From a virus, in the IMG/VR virus record IMGVR_UViG_3300031857_000734, positions 1-33,771 of that record: a DNA stretch of 33,771 bases. The stretch is one strand, 5' to 3'. The notes below the pieces were generated by a model that saw only the letters and a program-made list of their open reading frames with translations, made no database searches and was not told the DNA's origin. The first letter of the stretch is position 1. Each line of letters starts with the position of its first letter. Shown in pieces: positions 12,948 through 21,705 of this stretch. The position numbers were made by a program, and so were the translations under genes.

Positions 12948-14488
12948 GTGCAGTTTATCGTGACTGAGACCAGGAAAGGGACATTCCAACCGGTTGGAAT
13001 CGTCACCGTGGCAGGATCGGTGCCCTCGCAACAGCTGGAGAGCCAAAGACCACAGGCAGGGACCACCGCATCATCGCCGGTGGTGCATTGCGAAACTGGG
13101 CAGGTAGAAAAGTCAAAGATGATATCTTCGACGTCCCCGGTTGCGGTTGGAGGATATTCGACGAGTGGAACGGGATGGGGGCTGCACACACTGTAGCTGC
13201 CAGTGCATGTCCAGTTGGCCTCGCCATCGTAATCTCCCGCCCCCTCATACGCCCAACGAGCTGATCCCACATTATGAGTCCCGCAGCCGCTTAAGCAGAT
13301 CGTTGGCCTGGGGTCCATGGGATCTCGGATATCGCACTGCTGGTCTGGGTAGGTCCCAGACATCAGTCGATCGAATGGGAATGTGTTGAACCGATTAGTG
13401 TCTCTGCGGAATAGATTGAACTCGATCCAGTCGCCGAGCTGATTCACATCCTCCCAAAGCTTGTCCTTTGGATTGATCAGGAAACAGGTTGGGTCTCCAG
13501 GTCGGGCTGTCTCCCAGTCCTGGTCCGAGGTTACCACTGCCAGCCGGCCACCGATCAGCTTGATTGGTCCGCCGCTGCAGATTGTTAGCATCTTGGTACA
13601 GCCTTCCTGCCATGTACCAGCTTCCTGCATGTAGGAATCGAAGCAGTATGTACTGGTGGTTGCTTCGACCCAGTTGGGTGTGTCTGTGGCACAGTCGAAG
13701 AATCGATACTGCCGAAGTCCATCCTGGCCATGGAATCCATTCTCACAGTAGAAACTGCCGAGTACTTGGTCAGGATAGACTCCACTCACCGGCTCAGTGC
13801 AATCCGCAGCAGCAACAGTGCATTCATAATCCCTTGGGCAATTGTCGTTGTAGTATCCGGTGATCGAAAAGCTTACCTTGTGCTGCACATCGACCATGGT
13901 CACCTTTGAGACATCAAAGGCCATCGCGAGCGGTGGAATGAATCGGATCGAAACGCTGTACTCATGCCAAACCTTGACCTTGATATCAGCTGTTACATCG
14001 TGCACCTTGAAGGTGGTGATGTAATACTCGGTCATCTGGCAGGGCCAATCGACATCTGGGAATTCCTCACTGGGCTCCTGCTTGTATGCGGTCCCACACA
14101 CAATGCAGCCGGTTGGGGTGACTGGCCCAGGTCCTCCACCTGGAGACATTGGGGCTGGCCCACCGCCGCTCTCTGCTAGGCAGCATCGCTGTGGCCAAAG
14201 AGGCTGGACATAGTGAGCATCCTGCCCGATATCAGCAAATGGTTTCCAACAATCGCCGTTGCGCCCGTCATACGCTGTGACTGCCGAATAGTCCAGAAGA
14301 TCATAGATCACTGGATCGCTGCAGTGCCTCAGCAGCAGGGTGCAGCCAGCCAGTGTGTGCATGAACTGATTGACTGGCCAGGATACTGTCTCGCTGTTGA
14401 TCGTTACCGCCACACTGGTGATGAAACGATTGCAGGTCGAGCAGTCCTCCTGGCAGCATGTGCAGCCAGCGCCGTGTTTGTTGGGCAT
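12944..14488 (-). CDS. cysteine-rich virion protein, probably tail tip
   Basis: A 514-residue protein with about 33 cysteines, including the opening GCTCCQEDCSTC and many CxC, CC and spaced pairs up to the last residues. Much of it is beta-strand with Gly/Pro-rich linkers (GGGPAPMSPGGGPGPV). There is no signal peptide or membrane segment. Its place after the distal tail genes suggests an extended tail-tip or host-contact protein held together by disulfides or metal. Family not recognised. It starts at the last base of the previous gene (TGATG). Confidence 0.65.
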   Translation of the reverse strand: MPNKHGAGCTCCQEDCSTCNRFITSVAVTINSETVSWPVNQFMHTLAGCTLLLRHCSDPVIYDLLDYSAVTAYDGRNGDCWKPFADIGQDAHYVQPLWPQRCCLAESGGGPAPMSPGGGPGPVTPTGCIVCGTAYKQEPSEEFPDVDWPCQMTEYYITTFKVHDVTADIKVKVWHEYSVSIRFIPPLAMAFDVSKVTMVDVQHKVSFSITGYYNDNCPRDYECTVAAADCTEPVSGVYPDQVLGSFYCENGFHGQDGLRQYRFFDCATDTPNWVEATTSTYCFDSYMQEAGTWQEGCTKMLTICSGGPIKLIGGRLAVVTSDQDWETARPGDPTCFLINPKDKLWEDVNQLGDWIEFNLFRRDTNRFNTFPFDRLMSGTYPDQQCDIRDPMDPRPTICLSGCGTHNVGSARWAYEGAGDYDGEANWTCTGSYSVCSPHPVPLVEYPPTATGDVEDIIFDFSTCPVSQCTTGDDAVVPACGLWLSSCCEGTDPATVTIPTGWNVPFLVSVTINCT

Positions 14489-14856
14489 CAGCTAATTCCG
14501 CAGTTGAGTAGCAGAGTCCGATTGGCCGCCTCGTTCGGCGATGCATTGCTGACAACTTTCAGCAAAGTCGGACTGGTGGAGGAGGCACCGACCACGCCAC
14601 GAAAAACGGCTGCATCCAAGGCCACATGCCTGGCCTCGGCTGTCCCGATCGTGACAGTGTACTCGGTGCCGTCTTTGTACAGCTTGCGGTAGGTGGCTCC
14701 TTGATCGTCCGAAACCTCAAACCGCAGGCTGGTGCCAGTCATTGCCGAGGGTACGACAATGGACTGGGGAGTCTTGTCCAGTGGGATGGAAACTGCAGCA
14801 CTGGCCACAGCGCCGCTGGAGATCGTAACTGTCACCCGCTCAAGCTTTGTTGCCAT
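14488..14856 (-). CDS. small beta-rich virion protein
   Basis: A 122-residue protein with alternating strands (ERVTVTISSGAVASAAVSIPL, SIVVPSAMTGTSLRFEVSDDQGATYRKLY). SLRFEVSDDQGATYRKLYKDGTEYTV is a pattern typical of phage proteins that sit on capsids or tails as beta-sandwiches. The start is one base after the preceding stop. Probably structural; the precise place is unknown. Confidence 0.6.
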   Translation of the reverse strand: MATKLERVTVTISSGAVASAAVSIPLDKTPQSIVVPSAMTGTSLRFEVSDDQGATYRKLYKDGTEYTVTIGTAEARHVALDAAVFRGVVGASSTSPTLLKVVSNASPNEAANRTLLLNCGIS

Positions 14857-14857
14857 T

Positions 14858-15481
14858 TCAGCATGCCTCGAAGTCTAGGAACCAGTTGCCAGAATACCAT
14901 TCACGCTTTGCCTGCACCCACTGGCCTGCAGCTATTGGGGCAGTCGACAGATTGTACACCTGTATGGGAGTCCCCACCGTTTGCAGTTGGCCTATGGAAT
15001 TCAGCAGATAGGGCTGCATATTGCCGACTCCAGGGTATGCAAAAGCTGGATTCCTGCCTGTTATCCCACCCGCTGCAACCACCCCAATCATCGCCCATCC
15101 TGGCCGAGCATAGACGTCCAGCACAATTAGTGTGCCGTCCTGAGTCCGACTGGCCAGAAAGTATTCGTTGTCCCTGATGAATCGATCGGTGAGGTTGTAC
15201 ACCAGACCAGAGACTGGGGTGCTGTTTGGCTCGTGGGGCTCCAGGAGGCCGGTGGTTTTATTCCTCAATGCGATCTGTGCGTCGCCAGTGGAGAAAGCTG
15301 GTGTGGCCGCCCCATAGTTCCCAGCCGCGATATCTTCCTCAGCTCGCATCAGCCAGCTGGCTCCGACGTTGGACGGCATTCTCCGCTCGGTTGGTGTCGA
15401 GACGGCTGTCACCTTTTCGCGTACCATGCGCTGCACAGCAGCTGCTAGCTCAGGAGTCAGGACGGCTGCTCGCTTGGCCAT
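14858..15481 (-). CDS. tail-region structural protein
   Basis: A 207-residue protein. The N-terminus is a helix (LTPELAAAVQRMVREKVTAV, 9-28), followed by a beta-rich body with YNLTDRFIRDNEYFLASRTQDG and a Gly-rich, strand-forming end. The ATG at 15481 overlaps the upstream stop (TAATG). The in-frame ATG at 15496 lies within the preceding gene and is less likely. I know similar unnamed proteins only from planctomycete-type phage tail clusters. No enzymatic motif is seen. Confidence 0.6.
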   Translation of the reverse strand: MAKRAAVLTPELAAAVQRMVREKVTAVSTPTERRMPSNVGASWLMRAEEDIAAGNYGAATPAFSTGDAQIALRNKTTGLLEPHEPNSTPVSGLVYNLTDRFIRDNEYFLASRTQDGTLIVLDVYARPGWAMIGVVAAGGITGRNPAFAYPGVGNMQPYLLNSIGQLQTVGTPIQVYNLSTAPIAAGQWVQAKREWYSGNWFLDFEAC

Positions 15482-16389
15482 TATGCCCAGCTCCATGGCC
15501 CAAGGCCTAAGACATTGAAGTCTACCGATTGGTACCTGTTAAATGCAGGTGTGATGAACACCGGTGTGCTCAGGCTGGTATTGATCCCGCCCGATCCGTT
15601 GAGGTTGCCAGTCACCTGCTGGAATGCATCATCACCAAATGGCCTTCTTGTCCCTGTTCCTTTGGTGCCACCCGTCCAATAGTACGTGCCTTCGTCCAGC
15701 AGCTTGATCCTCCAGCCTTCGCCGCCGTTGTACCAGAACTTGAACCGGTACTCCACCTGCCAGTATCTGGTGGTATCTTTCCGCTGCTGCTGCGCGGTGA
15801 TCTCTGAGCACAATACCTGGTTGGCCGACCAGCCCCAGAACGGCTGGCTGTTGACTCGGTTCATGTAGGACTGAATTTGGATGTGATCGAAATAGAGCTC
15901 TGCCCGGCTGATCGTGAGCACTGGCACTGACTCTGGTGTGGTGAGCGGTGGGAGCTGCTCGCCGGCACTGTTAAGGATGGGCCTGGTCGGGTCCTGTGCA
16001 TCATAGATCAGTGGCACCTCGATCGTTTCTGCCGACCACTGCCAGGTGGGTGTGAGATCCCATGGCTCCTGGTTCATCTCATTCGGCCTGAGAGCCGTGT
16101 TGTCAAAGGTGCATTCCACCTCCCACACACCCTGGCCAATTTCCACTGGGCTGCGCCGGTTGCAGAATGCACCAGGGGCGATCTCACTGGCAGCACCGAG
16201 GGCCGGGACGCCTGGCACCAGCAGCACCTGATCCTCTCTGGCCAGTGCATCTCTGCTGCCTGTGAGCCCTGGCCCTGTGGTCATCACGACCACATAAACC
16301 ATCGAATGCTCGACGTTGACCCGGAAGTTGTCCAGGTTGATTGTCTCGGATCCATTGATCCCGATTCGTGGGCCAAAGCACGCGCTCAT
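15481..16389 (-). CDS. distal tail / baseplate-type protein
   Basis: A 302-residue beta-rich protein immediately downstream of the tape measure gene, the usual place of the distal tail protein. Recognisable phrases are TTPESVPVLTISRAELYF, VNSQPFWGWSANQVLCSEITA and YWQVEYRFKFWYNGGEGWRIKLLDEG. They recur in tail-tip genes of planctomycete-type phages. The link to baseplate attachment is by position and not by a known domain. ATGA overlap with the tape measure gene. Confidence 0.6.
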   Translation of the reverse strand: MSACFGPRIGINGSETINLDNFRVNVEHSMVYVVVMTTGPGLTGSRDALAREDQVLLVPGVPALGAASEIAPGAFCNRRSPVEIGQGVWEVECTFDNTALRPNEMNQEPWDLTPTWQWSAETIEVPLIYDAQDPTRPILNSAGEQLPPLTTPESVPVLTISRAELYFDHIQIQSYMNRVNSQPFWGWSANQVLCSEITAQQQRKDTTRYWQVEYRFKFWYNGGEGWRIKLLDEGTYYWTGGTKGTGTRRPFGDDAFQQVTGNLNGSGGINTSLSTPVFITPAFNRYQSVDFNVLGLGPWSWA

Positions 16390-18149
16390 ACACCAAACTC
16401 CGTCAGTAAAAGCTTTGGATCCCGCAGCACCTTGACGACCTGCTGCAGCAGCTGGGCCTGCTGCCTCTGGATCACCAGCTGCTGATTCAGTGCATTCTCT
16501 CTGAACTTCTCGATGGCCGCTGTGCTGGTCGCCTCGAGGGCCTGAGGTGTGGCCAGCTGCACCGTCTTATTCGCTGCCTCCTGCTGGGCCTCCAAGGCCG
16601 CCTGGCGATCCATTTCCTTGGCTCGCTCCGCCGAATCATCGACTGCCGGCTTTTCCTTGGCTGGCTTTGGTGCTCCAGCTCCTTCTGGCTGGCCGGCTTT
16701 CAGATCCTGCAGCTGCTCGAGGTTGGTCAGTGCCACCTGCTGGCCAGCTTCCAGCTGCTTCTGGACTGCGTCCTGTGACTTCTCGACTCCGTCAGCCGCA
16801 TCCTGCGCCGCCTTGGCCGTCTCTGCCTTGGCTGCTTCCCGGGCCGCCATGATCTGCTCGCGCTGCTTGTCAAACTTGGCTTTTTGGTCGGCAACGAATG
16901 CCTGAACATCGGCCACAGCCTTCTCGCCAGCCTTTGGGTCCATCAGGGTGTCGAAGCCAGCTTCGACTCGCTTGCGGTTTTCTTCCTGCAGTTTGGTGGT
17001 GGCCGCGCTCACCTCGTCCACAATGCTGACCAGGTTATCGATCGACTCTTTGCCAAAGACACCTCGAGCCAATGGGTTATTGATCATCAGCTTAAAAAGG
17101 CCCATGAGGTTCAGCATCAGCTGGCGCATGGTCCCCATCAGCATGTTGAAGCCGGTATCCACCAGAGCAAAAGCTTTGACGATGTAGCCGGCTGCACTGC
17201 TCGCCAGCAAAGCATTGTCTCCCAAGCCACCCAGTGCACCGCCAAGGCCTCCAGCTGATTGCTCTGTGACACCCATGCTCATGATCAGCTCCCGGAAATA
17301 TCCCAAAAGAGCCTGAGCAATTGGAATGAAGATTTGCCCGATGGTTGCTGATACGTCATTGATCGTAGCCTGGAGGGCCTTCAGACGATTGGCAAAGGAG
17401 TCTCCAGATCGGATCACATCGCCCTGTGCCAAGGTCGACCCCTGCAGAATCAGGTTGTATCGAGCCATCGCTTTCTGTGCCTGGTTGGCTGTCTCGGGAT
17501 TCAGGCCTTTGGCCAGGAGCTCTGCCTTTACCGCTGCCTCATCCAGCTTTGGCCCCAGCCTGCCGAGGGCCTCAGCTTCGCCGAGCATTGCAGTCCGAAC
17601 TGCATTGAATGCTTCAGCATCGCTGACATTGTTGAGGCTGGCAAAATCGTAGGCTAGGCTCGTAAGGGTTTTGCTCATCTCGGCTGCCATCGCGGGGTCA
17701 ATGCCTAGTGGCACGAGCTGGCCTTGGGACATTGCCAAGAAGTCCAAGACCTCCTGGCGAGATCTACCAATCTGGCTCGCAAAGGTAGTCCCCCATTGCT
17801 GCATCGATTCGGCTTGCGACCCAAAAACCACATTGAATTTGTTGAGTGTCTCCTCCAGGTTGGAAGCAGCAAAGATCGCCTTGGTCATCCCAGCCACTGC
17901 AGCACCGCCGATGGCAGCTCCTGCGATCGATCCATACTTCAGAGTGATCTTTGTGAGGTCGGCAAATTCCTTTTTGGCACTCTTGAAAAACTTGTTCAGC
18001 GCCGATGTGTTGGGGGCTGCTTTGACACCTGCCAGCCTGGTAGCAAAGTTGCGAACGCTTGCCTGCATTTCGGCAAAGGCCTTGGCAAATTCCTCTTTGC
18101 CCTTCACCGACATCTCTACATAGGCCTGGCCGGCCAGCTCTGCACTCAT
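16386..18149 (-). CDS. tail tape measure protein
   Basis: A 587-residue protein with the tape-measure pattern: a helical start (KGKEEFAKAFAEMQASVRNFATRLAG), a hydrophobic Gly/Ala section (IAGAAIGGAAVAGMTKAIF, about 75-93), FNVVFGSQAESMQQWGTTFASQIGRS and further amphipathic or hydrophobic stretches to about 345. A long charged coiled coil (about 370-560) rich in Ala, Lys, Glu and Gln follows. Tape measures set tail length at roughly 1.5 angstrom per residue, which gives about 85-90 nm for a long flexible siphovirus tail, if the whole chain counts. It overlaps both neighbours by ATGA. Confidence 0.85.
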   Translation of the reverse strand: MSAELAGQAYVEMSVKGKEEFAKAFAEMQASVRNFATRLAGVKAAPNTSALNKFFKSAKKEFADLTKITLKYGSIAGAAIGGAAVAGMTKAIFAASNLEETLNKFNVVFGSQAESMQQWGTTFASQIGRSRQEVLDFLAMSQGQLVPLGIDPAMAAEMSKTLTSLAYDFASLNNVSDAEAFNAVRTAMLGEAEALGRLGPKLDEAAVKAELLAKGLNPETANQAQKAMARYNLILQGSTLAQGDVIRSGDSFANRLKALQATINDVSATIGQIFIPIAQALLGYFRELIMSMGVTEQSAGGLGGALGGLGDNALLASSAAGYIVKAFALVDTGFNMLMGTMRQLMLNLMGLFKLMINNPLARGVFGKESIDNLVSIVDEVSAATTKLQEENRKRVEAGFDTLMDPKAGEKAVADVQAFVADQKAKFDKQREQIMAAREAAKAETAKAAQDAADGVEKSQDAVQKQLEAGQQVALTNLEQLQDLKAGQPEGAGAPKPAKEKPAVDDSAERAKEMDRQAALEAQQEAANKTVQLATPQALEATSTAAIEKFRENALNQQLVIQRQQAQLLQQVVKVLRDPKLLLTEFGV

Positions 18150-18874
18150 CGCCTGCCCCTTGTGGCTTGGTAGTATTCCTTCCAGATCTTCGTCGCCTTG
18201 GACTTGTGACGCTGGAAGGCTGGCCGCATGTAGGGCCGTCTGGGAATCTTGACCCTGGTCGAGGTTCCGCCAATGCTCTCGATGATATCCATGCCAGATC
18301 TGACCTTAGTCAGAGACTGGATTTTCTTGCCTCGGCTTGTGGTGTTGGTCCTCTTCTTCAGGTCATTCATCGTGGTGATCGTTGGGATCCTTCGGATTCG
18401 CACCGTGATCGTTGCGCCGAACTCGTGGAGGTCAGGGACGGTCTTGCCGTTGTACGTCTTGCCGTTGCTCTGGACCGTACCGATTCGCACCCTGGATCGC
18501 TGCCGATCGGTCTTGTAAATGATGTTCCTGAGGCTCATGTAATCGGACTTGCCACGATCCTTGGGAGGTTTTCCAGGAGGTCGTGGCTTGGGTGGTGGGG
18601 TGCTTACCAGGATGTTCTGGCGCCGCAGGTAGGTTCTGCCGCTCTGGCTCACAACAGGAACCATCACCATCTTTTTGGTGATCTTCCTTGGCCGGCTTGG
18701 CTGCCCGATCAGCTTCCTTGCATCCTGCCTGATGATTGCCCCAAATCGATCGAGGGTCTTTGTCGTGGCCGAATCAGCCCTGCGGATCTGCTTGGACCGC
18801 GTCCGCTCGATCTCTCTCAGCTTCGCCTTGTTTGGCTTGATCCGAATGTCCAGCAGACGTTTGGATAGTCCCAT
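18146..18874 (-). CDS. HK97 gp10-like tail protein
   Basis: A 242-residue, very basic protein. LDRFGAIIRQDARKLIG (about 41-57) and the C-terminal RRPYMRPAFQRHKSKATKIWKEYY (about 211-234) are hallmarks of HK97-gp10 / minor tail proteins that help complete or join the tail. The middle (PPPKPRPPGKPPKDRG) is a Pro/Lys-rich linker, with NGKTVPDLHEFGATITVRIRR as a strand region. ATG at 18874 is preceded by GGAG. It overlaps the tape measure (ATGA) and about 100 bases of the frameshifted chaperone frame. Confidence 0.72.
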   Translation of the reverse strand: MGLSKRLLDIRIKPNKAKLREIERTRSKQIRRADSATTKTLDRFGAIIRQDARKLIGQPSRPRKITKKMVMVPVVSQSGRTYLRRQNILVSTPPPKPRPPGKPPKDRGKSDYMSLRNIIYKTDRQRSRVRIGTVQSNGKTYNGKTVPDLHEFGATITVRIRRIPTITTMNDLKKRTNTTSRGKKIQSLTKVRSGMDIIESIGGTSTRVKIPRRPYMRPAFQRHKSKATKIWKEYYQATRGRR

Positions 18875-19447
18875 TCGGCTGCCGCTCCAGAAATACCTTG
18901 AGGGATGAGATCGTTCTGCCAGTCAGCCCGATCTGGTTTTTGCCTTTGCGCCGCCGCCGTCCGCCCTGCATAAGCTCTGGCCTCGCACCGTTGGCCATCT
19001 CGAGGATCATCCAGGCCTTGAGTCCCCTGGGATCGATTCCAGCAACTCCTGCAAGTCTGAACAGATAGACGAAGAAGCTTGTATCGTCAGATCTGCCCGA
19101 GCTCGCTCCGCCTTCTTGCTCGCGTCCCACAGCAGGGCCAGCAGCTGACCCTGGGCCGGGGACTGGTGCACGAAAAAATCGATGTACTCCGCCATCCACT
19201 TTTCCCAGGCCTGGCTCAGGATCTTGCCATCGAGTCGCTTGGCGAACTCGACGGGCCCCAGACCCTTGGCCTTGGCCTGGTCGTGGCAGGTGATCCAGAT
19301 CACACCGACCATCTTTTCCACGCTGGATGGCAGGGTCTCTGGATTGTCCATCAGATTGAGGCCGAGCTCTGACTTGATCGCCAGGAAGTGGCCAACCGTG
19401 AGATCGAGCTCCCATGGTTGGCCTGTCTTATCTTCGAAGATCCTCAT
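18774..19447 (-). CDS. tail assembly chaperone GT-type fusion, probable -1 frameshift
   Basis: A -1 shift from the shorter chaperone at 19007-19447 would join its first 92 residues to a second frame ending at 18774, giving about 224 residues. The heptamer T TTT TTC lies at 19178-19172 in the correct zero-frame phase (codons F91-F92). A 9-bp hairpin (19133-19153, one U-G pair, 3-base loop) follows 18 bases later. The extension contains a natural-looking part, FRLAGVAGIDPRGLKAWMILEMANGARPEL, resembling T-domain extensions of phage GT proteins. The residues right after the heptamer look like a low-complexity linker. The exact slip site is inferred. Confidence 0.6.
19007..19447 (-). CDS. tail assembly chaperone, G-type
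   Basis: A 146-residue helical protein between tail tube and tape measure genes, the standard chaperone position. It starts MRIFEDKTGQPWELDLTVGHFLAIKSELGLNLM, a pattern I associate with G-like proteins of planctomycete-type phages, and contains AEYIDFF (87-92). The ATG at 19447 follows GAGGGCC, 14 bases after the tail tube stop. An in-frame upstream ORF extension to 19525 would overlap the tail tube gene and lacks support. It should keep the tape measure soluble until the tail tube forms around it. Confidence 0.7.
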   Translation of the reverse strand: MRIFEDKTGQPWELDLTVGHFLAIKSELGLNLMDNPETLPSSVEKMVGVIWITCHDQAKAKGLGPVEFAKRLDGKILSQAWEKWMAEYIDFFVHQSPAQGQLLALLWDASKKAERARADLTIQASSSICSDLQELLESIPGDSRPG

Positions 19448-19461
19448 GGAGGCCCTCAGGT

Positions 19462-19932
19462 TTATGGGACGACGTACCAGCTGGGTGCTACATGCGCCCC
19501 TGAAACGCCACCCGCATTCTTGCATGGACGCAAAGAAACGTCCACCATGATGGCCTCGCCGAGGTTTTCGTTGAGCGTGAAGCTCTTCACCATGCAGAAC
19601 GCGCGCAGCCCCTGGTTGCCGGTCGATCCAGCACCGGTGATGATGCCGTCCATCACGGCAAATTCCACAGCACTCTTTGCGAAGAATGCATCCTCCAGTG
19701 CGGTAAAGTCCTGATCCGCTGGATCGTACAGCATCGAGAAGTCGATCGTGGCATCGATCATTCCATCGACGTATTCCTGGAATCCATTGCTGGCCCTGGT
19801 TGTGACGTCAGTCTCGCCTTTGTCCAGGCTCAGGGTCAGATCTTTGACGTTGGCGATCTCGTTCCAGGTCGGGCTCGCATTGGTCCCAGTGTTCCGGTAA
19901 AGCTTGGCATTCTCAGACAGCTTGTGCGCCAT
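19462..19932 (-). CDS. major tail (tube) protein
   Basis: A 156-residue protein with the tail-tube pattern: WNEIANVKDLTLSLDKGETDVTTRASNGFQEYVDGMIDATIDFSMLYDPADQDF, then AVMDGIITGAGSTG and a closing strand region with SFTLNENLGEAIMVDVSLRP. The tube protein forms stacked hexamers through which DNA passes. I used the ATG at 19932. A TTG six bases upstream is in frame but overlaps the previous stop. It lies between the neck genes and the chaperones, as expected. Confidence 0.8.
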   Translation of the reverse strand: MAHKLSENAKLYRNTGTNASPTWNEIANVKDLTLSLDKGETDVTTRASNGFQEYVDGMIDATIDFSMLYDPADQDFTALEDAFFAKSAVEFAVMDGIITGAGSTGNQGLRAFCMVKSFTLNENLGEAIMVDVSLRPCKNAGGVSGAHVAPSWYVVP

Positions 19933-19934
19933 GT

Positions 19935-20366
19935 TCAAAATCCTTTGAATCGGATGGTGATGGTGGTAAACAGCAGCCCGAGCTCACTGACTTTGGCCGC
20001 ATCGAATGGAATATCTGTCTCGATCTCGTCTGGTATCTTGCCACCTGGTCGGAAGGTCTCCAGGCTGGTGGCGATCTCGTCGATCAGCTGCAGGAACTGG
20101 CCAGCCTTCGTCTCCTGCTCGGCTGCCGACACATCAGCGCTGTATCTGACAACGACGCCAATGCTGTAGGTTTTTAGGTGGCTCCCCGACCTGGCCAGCT
20201 TCTCCCTGGATGACGGGCCAGCATAGACCGACACATCCCATCCACTCAGCAGGTCCCGATCGAACACAGGCACCAGCTGCTTGCGCGGAGTGAATGCTTG
20301 GCTGTACGTTGCAGCGTCGATATAAGCCACTGCATCGTTGACCAGAGTCTCCTGCACGCCTGCCAT
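19935..20366 (-). CDS. tail terminator-like neck protein
   Basis: A 143-residue protein. The order (capsid, connector, this gene, tail tube) and the alpha/beta pattern (VNDAVAYIDAATYSQAFTPRKQLVPVFD, TYSIGVVVRYSADVS, LQLIDEIATSL, FTTITIRFKGF) match tail terminator proteins that cap the tube and join it to the head. The start overlaps the upstream stop by one base; the in-frame start at 20423 is less likely. Assignment is by position and pattern, with no single decisive motif. Confidence 0.65.
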   Translation of the reverse strand: MAGVQETLVNDAVAYIDAATYSQAFTPRKQLVPVFDRDLLSGWDVSVYAGPSSREKLARSGSHLKTYSIGVVVRYSADVSAAEQETKAGQFLQLIDEIATSLETFRPGGKIPDEIETDIPFDAAKVSELGLLFTTITIRFKGF

Positions 20367-20731
20367 CACATCTCCCTGGTATGGATCCTGATGATCACCT
20401 GGCTTGGATCGGTGTACTTCCACTGGGCCTCAGTCCCAGTGGTGAGAACAGCATAGGTCTTGCCACTTTCCTGGATCCTGTCCCCCTTCCTCGGCAGCGT
20501 CTGGGATCCTCCCAGTATCAAGTCCGCAACGCGCACCAGGTAATCTCTGGACTTGACCTGCTCGATAACCATCCCATCCTGGGTTATCTCGTGATCAGAT
20601 CGGCCAGTGACCACCTTTGAGAGAGCCACCGACTGGGTAGCCGATGGCCTCTCGTAGGTGATGTTCACGCCATGGACCACCTGCAGTGCCCGATAGGCAT
20701 GCAGGGCCGCTGCCGCAAAGGGGGTGCTCAT
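20366..20731 (-). CDS. head-tail connector / neck protein
   Basis: A 121-residue protein directly downstream of the capsid gene. Features include VNITYERPSATQSV, VKSRDYLVRVADLILGGSQTLPRKGDRI and YTDPSQVIIRIHTRE. These are typical of small beta-rich head-closure proteins in the planctomycete-type phage neck region. It would seal the portal after packaging and receive the tail. Its start overlaps the capsid stop (TAATG). Confidence 0.65.
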   Translation of the reverse strand: MSTPFAAAALHAYRALQVVHGVNITYERPSATQSVALSKVVTGRSDHEITQDGMVIEQVKSRDYLVRVADLILGGSQTLPRKGDRIQESGKTYAVLTTGTEAQWKYTDPSQVIIRIHTREM

Positions 20732-21660
20732 TACGTCAGCAGGGCCTCAGTGGAGCTGATCCGATCGGTGACGATGATGGGCACGCCAAAGGATTCCTGC
20801 GGGAATGGCGCAGGTGATCCAGTTGGATTGGTCGCCGTCCGGCTGCGCTGCAGCTGGCCGAGCGATCGCCGATTCATCACGCAGACCGTTGGGCCTCGGC
20901 CAGCTGGGAATCGCTCGATTGCTTGGCTGATCAGGCTGTCGGTCAGTCCTTTGCCACTGTCCGCAGTCAGGTTAGCGATTCTAACCGCACTGTTGACGGT
21001 ACCGACCTTGAGACCGCACCATCCGTGGATCGAGTGAGCCAGGGCCCAGAATCGGCCAGTGCTCGATCCTGCTCGCTCCACTCGGGTCCGCTCGCCGATC
21101 GAGATCACGCCCTGTGCACCCCAGACGAGCTGGAGATCTTCCTCACCCATCCGCAGCAACCAGCACGATGAGCCGGTAGCCGCAGTGGTACCAGCAGCAT
21201 TCACCACCTGTGCGTCTGCGATGTTGTTCAAATTCGTCTGCTGGGCCAGACCATCGAAGCCACCGGCCTGGTTGCCGGTGCCGTAGATAATCTGCTCTTC
21301 GATCTCAGCCATCGCCTGGCGAAGGTGTGAGATCGCCTCGATCCCCATGATGTGATCGACACCACGATCATCAACCAGCGCGGCTGCTTCGTCCACAGCG
21401 AAACTGGCATCGAGGAATCGCAGAGTGGTGGTGACGGTGGTGTAGGTGCCGATGGTGTTTTCAACCCCATCGTTGACCGCTCGGAAACCAACCGCTGGGT
21501 TGGCCGTCTTTTTGTTGTACACGAACGTGGCACCGGCAGTGGTTCGGGCTGCCATCGCTGCCACGAGTGGCGACTCGTCGAGCACATCGCTCAAAAGAAG
21601 CTCCATGTCGACCTTGTTGAAGGCCACCACATTGGCACTGGTCAGGTAACTATCAGGCAT
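20731..21660 (-). CDS. major capsid protein (HK97-like fold)
   Basis: A 309-residue protein between prohead protease and neck genes. Capsid-like phrases are VLDESPLVAAMAARTTAGATFVYNKKT, FLDASFAVDEAAAL, AMAEIEEQIIYGTGNQAGGFDGLAQ, SIHGWCGLKVGTVNSAVRIANLT, VCVMNRRSLGQLQRSRTAT and SFGVPIIVTDRIS near the end. They match HK97-fold capsids in general and planctomycete-type phage capsids in particular (from memory). ACGGAGC precedes the ATG. The upstream 63-base gap contains a hairpin that may raise its expression over its neighbours. Confidence 0.82.
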   Translation of the reverse strand: MPDSYLTSANVVAFNKVDMELLLSDVLDESPLVAAMAARTTAGATFVYNKKTANPAVGFRAVNDGVENTIGTYTTVTTTLRFLDASFAVDEAAALVDDRGVDHIMGIEAISHLRQAMAEIEEQIIYGTGNQAGGFDGLAQQTNLNNIADAQVVNAAGTTAATGSSCWLLRMGEEDLQLVWGAQGVISIGERTRVERAGSSTGRFWALAHSIHGWCGLKVGTVNSAVRIANLTADSGKGLTDSLISQAIERFPAGRGPTVCVMNRRSLGQLQRSRTATNPTGSPAPFPQESFGVPIIVTDRISSTEALLT

Positions 21661-21705
21661 GTTGTTTGCTCCGTCAAAGACTTTCTGGAATGGGTAGAAT
21701 CAACT

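Noticed and set aside
18874-19415. Independent 213-residue gene in the -1 frame of the tail chaperone
   Set aside because: The 5' half is unnatural and has no start signal; only the 3' part looks coding, which fits a frameshift extension better.
1288-20870. GCGATCGC (the cyanobacterial HIP1 octamer), at least six copies
   Set aside because: The frequency is above expectation but far below that of HIP1-rich cyanobacterial genomes. It more likely reflects the general liking for GATCG in this DNA.
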